The notes: a model not told the origin generated them from the letters alone. Shown: positions 23,086 through 31,561, counted from the stretch's first letter. The stretch is DNA of 36,753 nt from Candidatus Gastranaerophilales bacterium (GCA_944326455.1 CALVEA010000021.1:1-36753); one strand, 5' to 3'. Translations and numbers: made by a program.

Positions 23086-23437
23086 ATTTCCTCCTTATGT
23101 TTTATTTGCTATATATATCGGCTTATTTTTCAAAATCTTTAGGACTTTTACTTAAACTTTTACAAAAATTTACATAAGTTATATATAACAATTTACAAAT
23201 TCCAAGAAAAAAGCCGCATCCAATTGCGGCATTAACTCTCGTTAGATAAAGGAGTGGAGGAGAAAATAAAGAAAAGAGATTATATTATATATATTCCACA
23301 TTATATAAAAACGATAACGCTTTTATATACAAATTGTTACAAATCTTTACATTATTAGGCTGAAAGCCTTGTATATTAATATTTTTGTTTGAGGTATAAT
23401 TTGTATGCAGTAAGGAGTTATTGAGAGGTAAATAAGT
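23086..23437. other. 352-bp intergenic region between divergent genes
   Basis: It holds the leaders of the 524-residue gene (minus) and dapB (plus). The minus side has several TGTAAA words and a terminator-like hairpin. A TATAAT at 23395-23400 is a good -10 for dapB, with no clear -35 at normal spacing. No coding frame is credible. Confidence 0.5.
23205..23278 (-). ncRNA. Candidate small RNA or leader attenuator
   Basis: On the minus strand TATAAT (23289-23284) is followed by a pyrimidine-rich stretch with CTCCTCC and CTCC (reverse complement of 23252-23268) and then a GC hairpin GCCGCA/TGCGGC (23213-23230) and six T (to 23207). This would be a ~70-nt RNA with an anti-Shine-Dalgarno-like segment and its own terminator, or a premature terminator in the leader of the 524-residue gene. 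The -35 is not convincing. Confidence 0.4.
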
Positions 23438-24193
23438 ATGGGGAAAATTAATATTGCCGTCTGCGGTGCTAACGGGAAAATGGGACAGGAAGTTATAAAA
23501 GCTGTTACAGCAGCGGATGATATGGAACTCGCTGCAAAAATTGATATTAAAGACGGGGAGTTTAAGACTATTGAAGCTGCTCATAAAGCTGTGAACATAG
23601 ATGTACTTATAGATTTTACCCAGCCTTCTTCTATATATGAAAATGCTCTCTATTGCCTGAATAATGGAATAAATCTTGTAATTGGTACAACCGGGTTACA
23701 AGACGAACAAATATTAGAATTAGAAAACCTGTCTGTGAAGAACAATTTAGGATGTCTTATTGCCCCGAATTTCTCAACAGGAGCAGTTTTAATGATGATG
23801 TTTGCCAAAATGGCTTCTAAATACTTTAAGAATGCCGAGATTATTGAACTTCATCACAATCAGAAAAAAGATGCACCATCCGGGACAGCTGTTAAAACAG
23901 CATTAATGATGTCAGAAGAAAACACTGATTTTACATCAGGGAATTGCCCTGAAAAAGAAACTATCGAAGGTGCCAGAGGGGCAGAAGCTTACAATAATAT
24001 TCACGTGCATTCAGTAAGACTTCCCGGCTATATTGCTTCACAAGAGGTTTTATTTGGTGCACCGGGACAAATTCTTACTGTCAGACATGATTCTATGAAC
24101 AGAGAATGCTATATGCCTGGCGTTATGATGGCGGCAAGATATGTTAATGAGAATAAAAAATTTGTGTACGGTTTAGAAAAAATTATGGATTAA
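23438..24193 (+). CDS. dapB: 4-hydroxy-tetrahydrodipicolinate reductase
   Basis: A 251-residue enzyme of diaminopimelate/lysine synthesis. The dinucleotide motif VCGANGKMGQE (8-18), IDFTQPSS, GTTGL (83-87), the active-site ELHHNQKKDAPSGTA (137-151, with the His pair and Lys144), and the C-terminal substrate region are all present. Length is typical. It begins a tightly packed run with asd (12-base gap) and the LPS genes. The ribosome site GAGAGG precedes ATG 23438, and a -10 TATAAT is at 23395-23400. Diaminopimelate is needed for peptidoglycan, so cotranscription with envelope genes makes sense. Confidence 0.96.
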   Translation: MGKINIAVCGANGKMGQEVIKAVTAADDMELAAKIDIKDGEFKTIEAAHKAVNIDVLIDFTQPSSIYENALYCLNNGINLVIGTTGLQDEQILELENLSVKNNLGCLIAPNFSTGAVLMMMFAKMASKYFKNAEIIELHHNQKKDAPSGTAVKTALMMSEENTDFTSGNCPEKETIEGARGAEAYNNIHVHSVRLPGYIASQEVLFGAPGQILTVRHDSMNRECYMPGVMMAARYVNENKKFVYGLEKIMD

Positions 24194-24205
24194 GGAGAGA
24201 GCGGA

Positions 24206-25219
24206 ATGAGAAAACCTAATATAGCAGTGCTTGGTGCAACAGGTGTTGTAGGAAGAGAAATCCTCCAAATAGCAGAAGAACTTGGTGTTGAATACAATTC
24301 AATCAAATTCTTATCCAGTGCGCGCAGTGCAGGTTCTAAAATAACTTTTAAAGGACAGGAATATGTAGTGGAAGAAGCTAAGCCGGAGTCTTTTGACGGT
24401 GTAAATATCGTTATGGCATCAGCAGGAGGTTCAACAAGTAAAAAGTTCGCCCCTGAAATTGTCAAAAGAGGCGGTGTTTTAATAGATAATTCTTCTGCTT
24501 TCAGAATGGAAAAAGACATTCCGCTTGTAATAGTAGGAGTAAATGATGAAGATTTAAGGCAGCATAAAGGAATTATAGCTAATCCTAACTGCTCTACTTC
24601 CCAATTAATGCTTGTTCTGGAACCTCTAAAAAGATTCGGTATAAGAAGACTAATTGTATCGACTTATCAATCGGTTTCCGGCGCGGGACTTGCCGCAATT
24701 AATGAATTAAGGGATGATACTGCCGCAAGACTTAAAGGTGAAACATTTGAGAATGTATGTTTTAAAAAGCCGATTTCTTTTAATGTAATTCCGCAAATTG
24801 ATGTATTTTGTGAAAACGGATATACGAAAGAAGAAATGAAAGTTGTTAATGAGACAAGAAAAATTCTGCACTTGTCAGATGATGTTTTAATTTCTTGTAC
24901 GGCTGTAAGAGTTCCTGTTTTTAGAGGTCATTCCGAGGCTGTTGATATAGAGTTTGAAAATGAGGTTAAGCCGGATGAAGTTCGAGAAATACTTTCAAAG
25001 TCTTTTGGGGTAAAAGTTATAGATAATCCGGATAACTTTGAGTATCCGACAACGAGAGATGCAGATGGGGTTGATCCTGTTTTTGCAGGGAGAATAAGAA
25101 AGAATTTAGCATTTAAAAACGGTATCTCTCTCTGGTGTGTTGCGGACAACTTAAGAATCGGTGCGGCATTAAATACGGTTAGAATTTGTAAAAAAGTAAC
25201 TGAAATGGGATTATTTTAG
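24206..25219 (+). CDS. asd: Aspartate-semialdehyde dehydrogenase
   Basis: This 337-residue NADPH enzyme converts aspartyl phosphate to aspartate semialdehyde, feeding lysine, threonine and methionine. It has GATGVVGREIL (10-20), the catalytic cysteine in NPNCSTSQ (Cys129), STYQSVSGAG, and RVPVFRGHSEAV with the substrate His. The type is the Gram-positive/cyanobacterial length rather than the longer enterobacterial one. AAGGAGAG lies before the ATG. rfaE2 starts on the very next base after its stop. Confidence 0.95.
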   Translation: MRKPNIAVLGATGVVGREILQIAEELGVEYNSIKFLSSARSAGSKITFKGQEYVVEEAKPESFDGVNIVMASAGGSTSKKFAPEIVKRGGVLIDNSSAFRMEKDIPLVIVGVNDEDLRQHKGIIANPNCSTSQLMLVLEPLKRFGIRRLIVSTYQSVSGAGLAAINELRDDTAARLKGETFENVCFKKPISFNVIPQIDVFCENGYTKEEMKVVNETRKILHLSDDVLISCTAVRVPVFRGHSEAVDIEFENEVKPDEVREILSKSFGVKVIDNPDNFEYPTTRDADGVDPVFAGRIRKNLAFKNGISLWCVADNLRIGAALNTVRICKKVTEMGLF

Positions 25220-25690
25220 ATGGGAAAATTAGTAAGTCAGTTTGAGATAATTGATATAGTGAACAAAGGACATAGAGAAGGCAAAACTTATGTTGTAACG
25301 AACGGTTGTTTTGATATTTTACATGTCGGACATGTAAGATACTTGAAGAAAACAAAGAGTTTTGCAGATTATCTTATAGTTCTTTTAAACTCTGATAGTT
25401 CAGTAAAAGCAATCAAAGGCGATTCAAGACCTATTAACAATGAGTTAGACAGAGCGGAAATATTAAGTTCTTTGAGCTGCGTTGATTATGTGGTATTATT
25501 TGATGAGAGCTCTCCCGGAAATCTTTTAGAGAAGATTAGACCGGATGTTTATACAAAAGGAGCTGATTATACAATTGAGACACTTCCTGAGAGAGAAGTT
25601 GTGGAGAGGAATAATATTAGAGTAGAATTTATTGATTTTGTTCAAGGGAAATCGACTACAAATATTATTAACAAAATAAGTTCAAATTAA
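25220..25690 (+). CDS. rfaE2: D-glycero-beta-D-manno-heptose 1-phosphate adenylyltransferase
   Basis: A 156-residue cytidylyltransferase-fold enzyme that activates heptose phosphate to ADP-heptose for the LPS inner core. VTNGCFDILHVGHVRYL (26-42) has the HxGH nucleotide site; LNSDSSVKAIKGDSRPIN, ERAEIL-type DRAEILSS, and VDYVVLFDE are diagnostic for the stand-alone adenylyltransferase half of HldE. The kinase half (rfaE1) is not in the window. The gene abuts asd with no gap and precedes lpxD, which suits a role in envelope building. It also implies the cell makes ADP-heptose, a molecule sensed by host ALPK1 (known biology, not seen here). Confidence 0.93.
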   Translation: MGKLVSQFEIIDIVNKGHREGKTYVVTNGCFDILHVGHVRYLKKTKSFADYLIVLLNSDSSVKAIKGDSRPINNELDRAEILSSLSCVDYVVLFDESSPGNLLEKIRPDVYTKGADYTIETLPEREVVERNNIRVEFIDFVQGKSTTNIINKISSN

Positions 25691-25713
25691 TAAGTGAATA
25701 TAAGGAGTGTATT

Positions 25714-26817
25714 ATGAAGACATTTACATTGGAACAGATTGCACAAATTACCGGAGGTATGCTAACCAAAGCTAAAGATGCCGCAATAACAAAAATTGCG
25801 CCGCCGGCATTAGCAGATGAAAACACTTTGGCTCTGGCTCTCGGCGAAGATGAGATAGCAAACTTAGCTAATACGAAGGCAAAAGCAGCATTAGTGCCTT
25901 TGGGTGTTAATATTGACGGTTTTACAACAATAGAAGTTGAAAGACCTCGTCTTGCTATGATGAAACTGATTTCAATGTTTTATGAAGCTCCTCATGTAAA
26001 TACCGGTGTTCATCCGACAGCTGTTGTTCCTGCTTCAGCTAAGCTCGGCGAGAATGTTTCACTGGGTCCAAATGTAGTAATAGGAGAAAATGTTCAAATT
26101 GGTGATAATACAAAGATTTTAGCAAATTCTTATATTGGAGGAGGTTCTGTTGTCGGTAATAACTGCTTCTTCCACCCGGGAGTTAATATCGGAGATAGGG
26201 TTAAAGTCGGTAATGACGTTATCCTGCACCATGGAGTTTCTTTGGGAGCTGATGGTTTCAGCTTTGTAACGGAAAATCCTAATAATATTGAACAAGCCCG
26301 TAAAGATGGTGAAATCAAGGAAAATGATGTTGAGCAAGTAATATTCAAAATTCCGTCGATTGGTTCTGTAGAAATCGGCAATAATGTTGAAATAGGAGCA
26401 AATACAACAATTGACAGAGGTACAATAGAGAATACTATTGTAGGTGACAATACAAAGATTGATGACCTTGTTATGATTGGACACAATTGCCGCATTGGGA
26501 AAGGTTGTATGATTGTTTCTCAAGTAGGTATTGCAGGAAGCTGTGTAATCGGAGACAGGGTTGTTATTGCAGGGCAAGCCGGGCTGGCTGACCATATTAA
26601 AATAGGTGATGATACTATTATTGCCGCACAAGCTGGTGTTACAAAGAGTTTCCCTGCAAAATCCATTGTAGTTGGTGCGCCTGCTGTTCCTAGAAAAGAG
26701 TTTATTAAGCAGCTTAAAATTATGAAAGATGCAGGCGATTTGATTGCTAAGTTTAAGAAGTATGAGCCGCTGCTTAAGACTTTTGAAGAGGCTCATGAAG
26801 ACAGTGTTGAAGGCTAA
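25714..26817 (+). CDS. lpxD: UDP-3-O-acylglucosamine N-acyltransferase
   Basis: A 367-residue acyltransferase for the third step of lipid A synthesis. The N-terminal uridine-binding region (FTLEQIAQITGG onward) is followed from about 100 by left-handed beta-helix hexapeptide repeats (VHPTAVVPASAKLGENVSLG and many (I/V)G.N repeats). The catalytic histidine region is LVMIGHNCRIG (about 250-260) with the preceding LHHGVSLGADGFSF. It ends in a helical tail. TAAGGAG lies before the ATG. It is followed two bases later by lpxC. Confidence 0.95.
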   Translation: MKTFTLEQIAQITGGMLTKAKDAAITKIAPPALADENTLALALGEDEIANLANTKAKAALVPLGVNIDGFTTIEVERPRLAMMKLISMFYEAPHVNTGVHPTAVVPASAKLGENVSLGPNVVIGENVQIGDNTKILANSYIGGGSVVGNNCFFHPGVNIGDRVKVGNDVILHHGVSLGADGFSFVTENPNNIEQARKDGEIKENDVEQVIFKIPSIGSVEIGNNVEIGANTTIDRGTIENTIVGDNTKIDDLVMIGHNCRIGKGCMIVSQVGIAGSCVIGDRVVIAGQAGLADHIKIGDDTIIAAQAGVTKSFPAKSIVVGAPAVPRKEFIKQLKIMKDAGDLIAKFKKYEPLLKTFEEAHEDSVEG

Positions 26818-26819
26818 TC

Positions 26820-27656
26820 ATGGTAACTATTAAATCTGAAATTAAGACATCAGGCAGATCTTTAATGAAGAATCTTCAGTGCGAAGTCGTAATAAAGCCT
26901 TCGCGCGGGGGGAAAATCAGAATCTTTTCAAAAGGTGCTGACGTCTGCTTTAATGCTGAAATAGAAAATCTTCACTCTACAGACCATTGTGTAACTCTTT
27001 GCAGCAAAGAACACAGGACGCTTTTAGGTGATTATAAGTACAAGGCAATGCTATGCGAACACTTTATGGCGGCTTGTGCTATCTGTAAGATTGATTCAAT
27101 AGATGTTTATCTTTCAGAAACTGAGTTTCCTGTTTTTGACGGAAGTTCTAAGGTTTGGGTCGAGTTGTTTAGAAATGCAGGTATTGAAGGAGTAAATAAT
27201 GGCCTCTATACGGTGAGTGAGCCTGTTTATTACCTGAACGGCAAGACCAGTATGATTATACTTCCGGATAAAGATTTGTATATTTCTTATGCTGTAAATT
27301 ATGACCATCCTGATTTACGAAAAAGGTGGGTGAGTGTCGATTTCAAAAATCTTAACGAAATAATTGAAGCCAGAACTTTTGGTTTTTACAAGGATTTGAA
27401 AAAATTCCAGATGCTAGGGTTTGCAAAAGGTGTAACCATTGATAACACGGTAGGTTTAAAAGACGACGGTTATACAACGGAGCTGCGCTCGGAGCTTGAA
27501 CCGGTTAAACATAAGATTCTGGATTTATTTGGAGACTTGTATTTAACAGGTGTTTCTCCGCTTAATATGAGGGCGCAGATACTTGTTAAAGAAGCCGGAC
27601 ATGCTGTTCATACAAAGGTTGCCGGTATATTAAAGAATAAGTTGGTTAAAATATAA
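26820..27656 (+). CDS. lpxC: UDP-3-O-acyl-N-acetylglucosamine deacetylase, divergent N-terminus
   Basis: This 278-residue zinc amidase performs the committed step of lipid A synthesis. Glu80 and His81 (MLCEHFMAA), His231 and Asp235 (HKILDLFGDLYLTG) and His261 (GHAVHTKVA) match the metal and catalytic residues of the family. FPVFDGSSKVW and EARTFGFYKDLKKFQMLGFA are also conserved. The N-terminal GVGLHTG motif of typical LpxC is replaced by SGRSLMKN, and the loop around residues 56-72 is unlike the usual one; the protein is also slightly short (E. coli has 305). It is thus a divergent but apparently active enzyme. It starts two bases after lpxD, with AAGG before the ATG. Confidence 0.92.
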   Translation: MVTIKSEIKTSGRSLMKNLQCEVVIKPSRGGKIRIFSKGADVCFNAEIENLHSTDHCVTLCSKEHRTLLGDYKYKAMLCEHFMAACAICKIDSIDVYLSETEFPVFDGSSKVWVELFRNAGIEGVNNGLYTVSEPVYYLNGKTSMIILPDKDLYISYAVNYDHPDLRKRWVSVDFKNLNEIIEARTFGFYKDLKKFQMLGFAKGVTIDNTVGLKDDGYTTELRSELEPVKHKILDLFGDLYLTGVSPLNMRAQILVKEAGHAVHTKVAGILKNKLVKI

Positions 27657-27669
27657 AAAGGAGAATATT

Positions 27670-28110
27670 ATGTCAGAAGAAGTTTTATCATTTGATACAA
27701 TGCAGATTATGGAAATGATTCCGCATAGATATCCATTTTTGCTTGTAGACAGAATTACGGAATGTGTCCCGGGTAAATATGCTAAAGGGTACAAAAATCT
27801 TACGATGAATGAAGAATTTTTCCAAGGGCATTTCCCCGGCAACCCTATTATGCCGGGCGTATTGCAGCTTGAGGCTTTAGCTCAATGCTCAGCTCCGGTT
27901 TTAATGTGTCTTCCTGAATATAAAGGAAAGTTAACGCTTTATGCCGGTGCGGATAATGTAAGATGGAAAAATATTGTCAGACCCGGTGATAGATTAGATA
28001 TGCATATTGAGCTTACAAAAGTAAAAGGACCTATCTGCAAATGCCACGGTACAGGATATGTAGATGGCAAAGTCGCTATTGAAGCTGATATTACTGTAGC
28101 TTTAAAATAG
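27670..28110 (+). CDS. fabZ: 3-hydroxyacyl-ACP dehydratase
   Basis: A 146-residue hot-dog fold dehydratase of fatty acid elongation. MIPHRYPFLLVDRI has catalytic His19, and GHFPGNPIMPGVLQLEALAQ has Glu68. It competes with lipid A synthesis for 3-hydroxyacyl-ACP, which explains its usual pairing with lpx genes. AAAGGAG precedes the ATG, 13 bases after lpxC. lpxA, which normally follows fabZ in this order, is missing here; a hairpin and an unrelated gene follow. Confidence 0.96.
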   Translation: MSEEVLSFDTMQIMEMIPHRYPFLLVDRITECVPGKYAKGYKNLTMNEEFFQGHFPGNPIMPGVLQLEALAQCSAPVLMCLPEYKGKLTLYAGADNVRWKNIVRPGDRLDMHIELTKVKGPICKCHGTGYVDGKVAIEADITVALK

Positions 28111-28120
28111 TCTGAATGAA

Positions 28121-28144
28121 AAGAGTCTCAGTGTTGAGACTCTT
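28121..28144 (+). terminator. Hairpin after fabZ, probable terminator
   Basis: A perfect 10-bp stem AAGAGTCTCA/TGAGACTCTT with loop GTGT, 10 bases after the fabZ stop. The following CTCATTTAT is only moderately T-rich. Confidence 0.6.
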
Positions 28145-28201
28145 CTCATTTATCTTGAAATATGTTACAATTGTTTAATAAAGTACAAGAAGGGAATAGT
28201 T

Positions 28202-28627
28202 TTGGCAGAGAGAGTTATAATAGGATCCGACCATGGAGGCTTTAAGCTCAAATGTGAAATAATAAAGCATTTAAGAGAGCAAGGTTTTGAAGTTTGTGAT
28301 AAAGGGTGTTATTCGGAAGAATCCTGTGATTATCCTGTTATTGCAAAGTCTGTAGCAAAGGATGTTTTGAATACATCCGGAAGGGCAATTCTTGTGTGCG
28401 GAACCGGTATTGGTATGTCAATTGCAGCTAACAGGTTTGACGGCATAAGAGCTTCCCATTGTACTGATACCTTTTCTGCTCGAATGACCAGGATGCACAA
28501 TGATTCCAACATTCTTTGTCTTGGTGAAAGAATTACGGGAACCGGTTTGGCGCTTGATATAGTTGATATATGGCTCAAAACTGACTTTGAAGGCGGCAGG
28601 CATAAAAACAGAATTGATATGATTTAG
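28202..28627 (+). CDS. rpiB: Ribose-5-phosphate isomerase B
   Basis: A 141-residue enzyme interconverting ribose 5-phosphate and ribulose 5-phosphate. Asp10-His11 (GSDHGGFKLK), Cys66 (CGTGIGMSIAANR) and His99 (MHNDSNILCLGER) match the E. coli RpiB catalytic residues. The start is TTG at 28202, with GAAGGG about 7 bases upstream; no ATG near the N-terminus would keep the GSDHGG motif. It heads a run of four genes on the plus strand. Confidence 0.94.
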   Translation: MAERVIIGSDHGGFKLKCEIIKHLREQGFEVCDKGCYSEESCDYPVIAKSVAKDVLNTSGRAILVCGTGIGMSIAANRFDGIRASHCTDTFSARMTRMHNDSNILCLGERITGTGLALDIVDIWLKTDFEGGRHKNRIDMI

Positions 28628-28641
28628 GTTTGGAGAATTAA

Positions 28642-29043
28642 ATGACTGGAGAAATTACATCATATAAGTTTGCTTGTATTATAGCAAGATTTTTAGACGA
28701 AAAGCTTGCTAAGAATATTTCTATATTGAATATTAGCAATGTGTCATCATTTGCTGATTATTTTGTAATCTGCTCCGCTCAGACTAATACACAGGTAAAA
28801 GCTCTGACTGAAAATTTGACTGATAAAGTCAAAACTACTTTTACAAGACTTCCTATCGGAAGAGAAAATGATATAAAGAATAGATGGAATCTCATTGATT
28901 ATGGTGACGTGGTTGTACATATTTTGCACCAAGATGAGAGAGAAACCTATGCAATAGAAAAATTCTGGAACCATGCATTCAGTATTCCGGAGGAAACTTG
29001 GATGAAGGAATCCGAAGAATATTCAGAATATAAGGACAAGTAA
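28642..29043 (+). CDS. rsfS: Ribosomal silencing factor RsfS
   Basis: A 133-residue protein that binds L14 of the large subunit and blocks subunit joining in starvation. The core ISNVSSFADYFVICSAQT and QVKALTENLTDKVK, with LIDYGDVVVHILHQDERETY, match the RsfS/Iojap pattern. Start ATG 28642 follows TTTGGAG. It lies 14 bases after rpiB. nadD, a common neighbour, is absent here. Confidence 0.93.
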   Translation: MTGEITSYKFACIIARFLDEKLAKNISILNISNVSSFADYFVICSAQTNTQVKALTENLTDKVKTTFTRLPIGRENDIKNRWNLIDYGDVVVHILHQDERETYAIEKFWNHAFSIPEETWMKESEEYSEYKDK

Positions 29044-29048
29044 TAACT

Positions 29049-30119
29049 ATGGATAAAAAAGAATTAGATAAAGCTATTGAAAAAACTGTTTTGAAGATGG
29101 CAATGGATCCTAATAATACTGAAAATTATCATGAACTTGCCAAGTACTATGCAATGGATAATCAATTTGAGAAGGTTATCTCAGTTTATGAGAGCTTACT
29201 TGATATAGATCCTAAAGATATTCAAACTCTTCTTAACCTTGGAAGTATTTGGTTCTATGCGAAAGAGTACAAGAAAGCCCTGAAATGCTTCCAAGAGGCT
29301 ATGCTTGTAAACCCTAGTAATTATCTTGTTTATTATAATCTGGGTAATACCTATGCTGAGATGAAAAATTTTGCAAAGGCTCTTCACTATTATTCAAGGA
29401 CATTGGACTTCAATGCAAATGATCCTGAAATATACAATGCTATTGCACTTCTATACCATGATTTTGAAGACTATGTAGAATCAAGAGCTTATTATGAAAA
29501 AGCGTTATCTTTAGACCCGAATAACTTAACGGCTTTAGTTGATTTAGGTAATGTATGTTACAAACTTTTTGATTACAAAAGAGCTCTTGAATATTATTAT
29601 AAAGTATTTGAACTGGCACCTGATAATAAGACTGTCGCTCTTTGTATAGCAAATACTCTTTCAATTATGAAAGATAAAGAAAATGCTTATAAATATTTTG
29701 ATAAAGCTCTTGAGTTAGACGGAGATAACTATAAAGCTTACATCTGCTATGCTATAGCAAAATCTGATTTTAAGGATTATGATGATGCAATAGAGCTTTA
29801 TAAAAAAGCAATAGAAACTAACCCAAAAGAGGTTAATGCATATATTCTGCTTGGCAATTTATATTCAAATATGAAAAAATATGAAGAGGCAGAAGCTCAG
29901 TACAGAGAAGCGTTGAAAATTAATAAACTTGATCCAAGCGTATTTGTACTTATAGCCAATGTTTACTTTATGAGCGGTCAAGTTGAGCGGTCTATATACT
30001 CATACAGAGCCGCAGTTAATCTCAGACCGGAAAATGACGAGTATAAGCTAGTATTTATACAAGTATTAGAAGATTATATTGAAGAATCAAGAAAGGATGA
30101 TTTGGTTGTCAATTTCTAG
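29049..30119 (+). CDS. TPR-repeat protein
   Basis: A 356-residue soluble protein made almost wholly of about nine tandem 34-residue tetratricopeptide repeats (for example NYHELAKYYAMDNQFEKVIS, TLLNLGSIWFYAKEYKKALK, VYYNLGNTYAEMKNFAKALH, IYNAIALLYHDFEDYVESRA). Each carries the usual W/L-G-Y-A-P positions. Such superhelices bind peptides and assemble complexes. There is no signal peptide or membrane segment. It starts 5 bases after rsfS, so it is in that operon, and the small membrane protein gene starts inside its 3' end. Confidence 0.88.
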   Translation: MDKKELDKAIEKTVLKMAMDPNNTENYHELAKYYAMDNQFEKVISVYESLLDIDPKDIQTLLNLGSIWFYAKEYKKALKCFQEAMLVNPSNYLVYYNLGNTYAEMKNFAKALHYYSRTLDFNANDPEIYNAIALLYHDFEDYVESRAYYEKALSLDPNNLTALVDLGNVCYKLFDYKRALEYYYKVFELAPDNKTVALCIANTLSIMKDKENAYKYFDKALELDGDNYKAYICYAIAKSDFKDYDDAIELYKKAIETNPKEVNAYILLGNLYSNMKKYEEAEAQYREALKINKLDPSVFVLIANVYFMSGQVERSIYSYRAAVNLRPENDEYKLVFIQVLEDYIEESRKDDLVVNF

Positions 30120-30513
30120 GAAACCATACCCAATAGAAAGAATTTTATCAGCTCTGTCTTACCTTACCGCAGGAGGTGTTGGGTTTATATGGCTTATTAT
30201 TGCTGCAATTACAAAAAAACATATTACACCATTTTTGATGTATCATATTCTGCAGTCAATATTCCTTTCAATTTTATTTTTCTTAATTTCAATATTGGGA
30301 GAACTCATTTATGTAATTCTTTATAGGATACCTGTTATAAACTCTATCCCATATTGGCTCAATTTTCCGATACCGTTTATTTTTAATTTGTCTATAGTGC
30401 AGGCATTTACTACTTTGGTAATTCTTTACCTGGCAGTTACCTCTTTTATGGGATATTACAGTTACATCCCTTGGGTTTCCGATATTATTAATACAAATAC
30501 CGGCAGACGCTAA
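30106..30513 (+). CDS. Small multi-pass membrane protein, Tic20/DUF4870-like
   Basis: A 135-residue protein with hydrophobic segments at about residues 14-33, 44-68 and 93-118. The pattern PIERILSALSYLTAGGVGFIWLIIA at the start, then a Pro-rich lumenal or cytoplasmic turn and a second pair, recalls Tic20-like proteins of the cyanobacterial lineage and DUF4870 proteins; this is a weak resemblance. I choose TTG 30106 because GAAAGG lies 9 bases upstream. An ATG at 30097 has no space for a ribosome site. The start lies inside the TPR gene, so it is probably translationally coupled. Confidence 0.65.
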   Translation: MSISRKPYPIERILSALSYLTAGGVGFIWLIIAAITKKHITPFLMYHILQSIFLSILFFLISILGELIYVILYRIPVINSIPYWLNFPIPFIFNLSIVQAFTTLVILYLAVTSFMGYYSYIPWVSDIINTNTGRR

Positions 30514-31406
30514 AGAACCATTGCAAGAATCATTAGTATCATTGCACCAATTTCCATAGCAGTTGACATTCGCTGAGAAAATTGCATAGAATCGTATCTG
30601 TGAGAAGATTTTTTAGCTTTATTTACACTGTTAAGTCTTCTTATTCTGCTTTGAGTATCTTCATTTGAAAACTCAGTTCCAAATGTGTCATATTCAAGCT
30701 GTGCCAGTTCATCATTGAGTTCATTTGGGCTGTATTGCGGCGGAAGGGAGTCGCCGTAGTTTGCGTACGGTCTGCTGTAACTTTCTTGACCGTAAGGCAT
30801 TGTTGTATATCTGTTATATCGGCTTCTTTCAAGTGCGCTTAAGTCTGCTGAGGAAAGGGCATTATCATCATAATTGAAGCGGCTGCTCTCTTTAGCCAGA
30901 GTTTGCGGCATAATTTCTGATTTTATTCTATCCATTCTGGTCGCATAATCATCAACATCATAAATTTTACCGAAGAGCTTTCGCTCAATGGTAACTATCC
31001 TTGTATGAAAATCTCTGTTTTTGTATGTTGTTCCAAAAAGCTTCTGTTCAATTTCATCAACAATAGGATAATTAACGGTGTTATCTGCTTGAGCAATACT
31101 ACCTTCATCTTCCCTGAATGTATCTTCTTTCGGGGAAATTTCCAAACCAATTTGTTCTGCGCTTATATCAGCAGAGAGTTTTTCCAATCGTTTATTTAAA
31201 TTTCCTGTTGAAGATTCTCCATAAATAGTTTTTTCTAATCTGGAAATTCTATTGGTGTCACTATCGTTTGAGTAGTCAAACCCAAATAAGTTATTTTCAA
31301 TTTTGCTTATTGTTGCAATCTGGGTTTTGCTCATTGCAAAAACTGCAAGCGGGTAAAATGAAAATAAGTAAGTTATTATAGCAATATATGTGATAATTTT
31401 CTTCAT
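30510..31406 (-). CDS. Secreted protein with five LFG-type repeats
   Basis: A 298-residue protein with a signal peptide (MKKIITYIAIITYLFSFYPL, cleavage near AVFA-24) and a C-terminal hydrophobic helix (about 284-298). Between them are five ~23-residue units at about 34-56, 55-76, 116-139, 138-160 and 235-257, with pattern (I/L)E..(L/T)(F/Y)G..(Y/F).......R(I/L/M). For example IENNLFGFDYS and IEQKLFGTTYK. The region between units 4 and 5 is Ser/Tyr/Pro-rich. I know no named family for certain. It may bind the cell wall or other envelope protein. Start ATG 31406 is chosen because AAGG lies upstream and gives a clean signal peptide. It ends overlapping the convergent membrane-protein gene. Confidence 0.75.
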   Translation of the reverse strand: MKKIITYIAIITYLFSFYPLAVFAMSKTQIATISKIENNLFGFDYSNDSDTNRISRLEKTIYGESSTGNLNKRLEKLSADISAEQIGLEISPKEDTFREDEGSIAQADNTVNYPIVDEIEQKLFGTTYKNRDFHTRIVTIERKLFGKIYDVDDYATRMDRIKSEIMPQTLAKESSRFNYDDNALSSADLSALERSRYNRYTTMPYGQESYSRPYANYGDSLPPQYSPNELNDELAQLEYDTFGTEFSNEDTQSRIRRLNSVNKAKKSSHRYDSMQFSQRMSTAMEIGAMILMILAMVL

Positions 31407-31424
31407 AGCAGTACTACCTTGTGT

Positions 31425-31442
31425 AAACACTATAAAGTGTTT
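31425..31442. promoter_or_regulatory. Palindromic candidate operator
   Basis: AAACACTATAAAGTGTTT has perfect 7-bp arms. On the minus strand it overlaps a TATAGT that could serve as -10 for the LFG-repeat gene, whose ATG is at 31406. A repressor site is possible; no second copy was seen in this window. Confidence 0.35.
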
Positions 31443-31561
31443 CGCAAAGCAGCACTATTAAACGGTTTCATTAAAGTTTTCAGCTTGAAAATAATTAAAA
31501 ATACTTACTCTTTATATTTATTGAATTCTATTTAATCAAACTTTTTATCTAGTATTCTTGT

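Noticed and set aside
26119..26796. Long minus-strand open frames opposite lpxD.
   Set aside because: They mirror hexapeptide-repeat codon bias of lpxD and have no ribosome site or domain.
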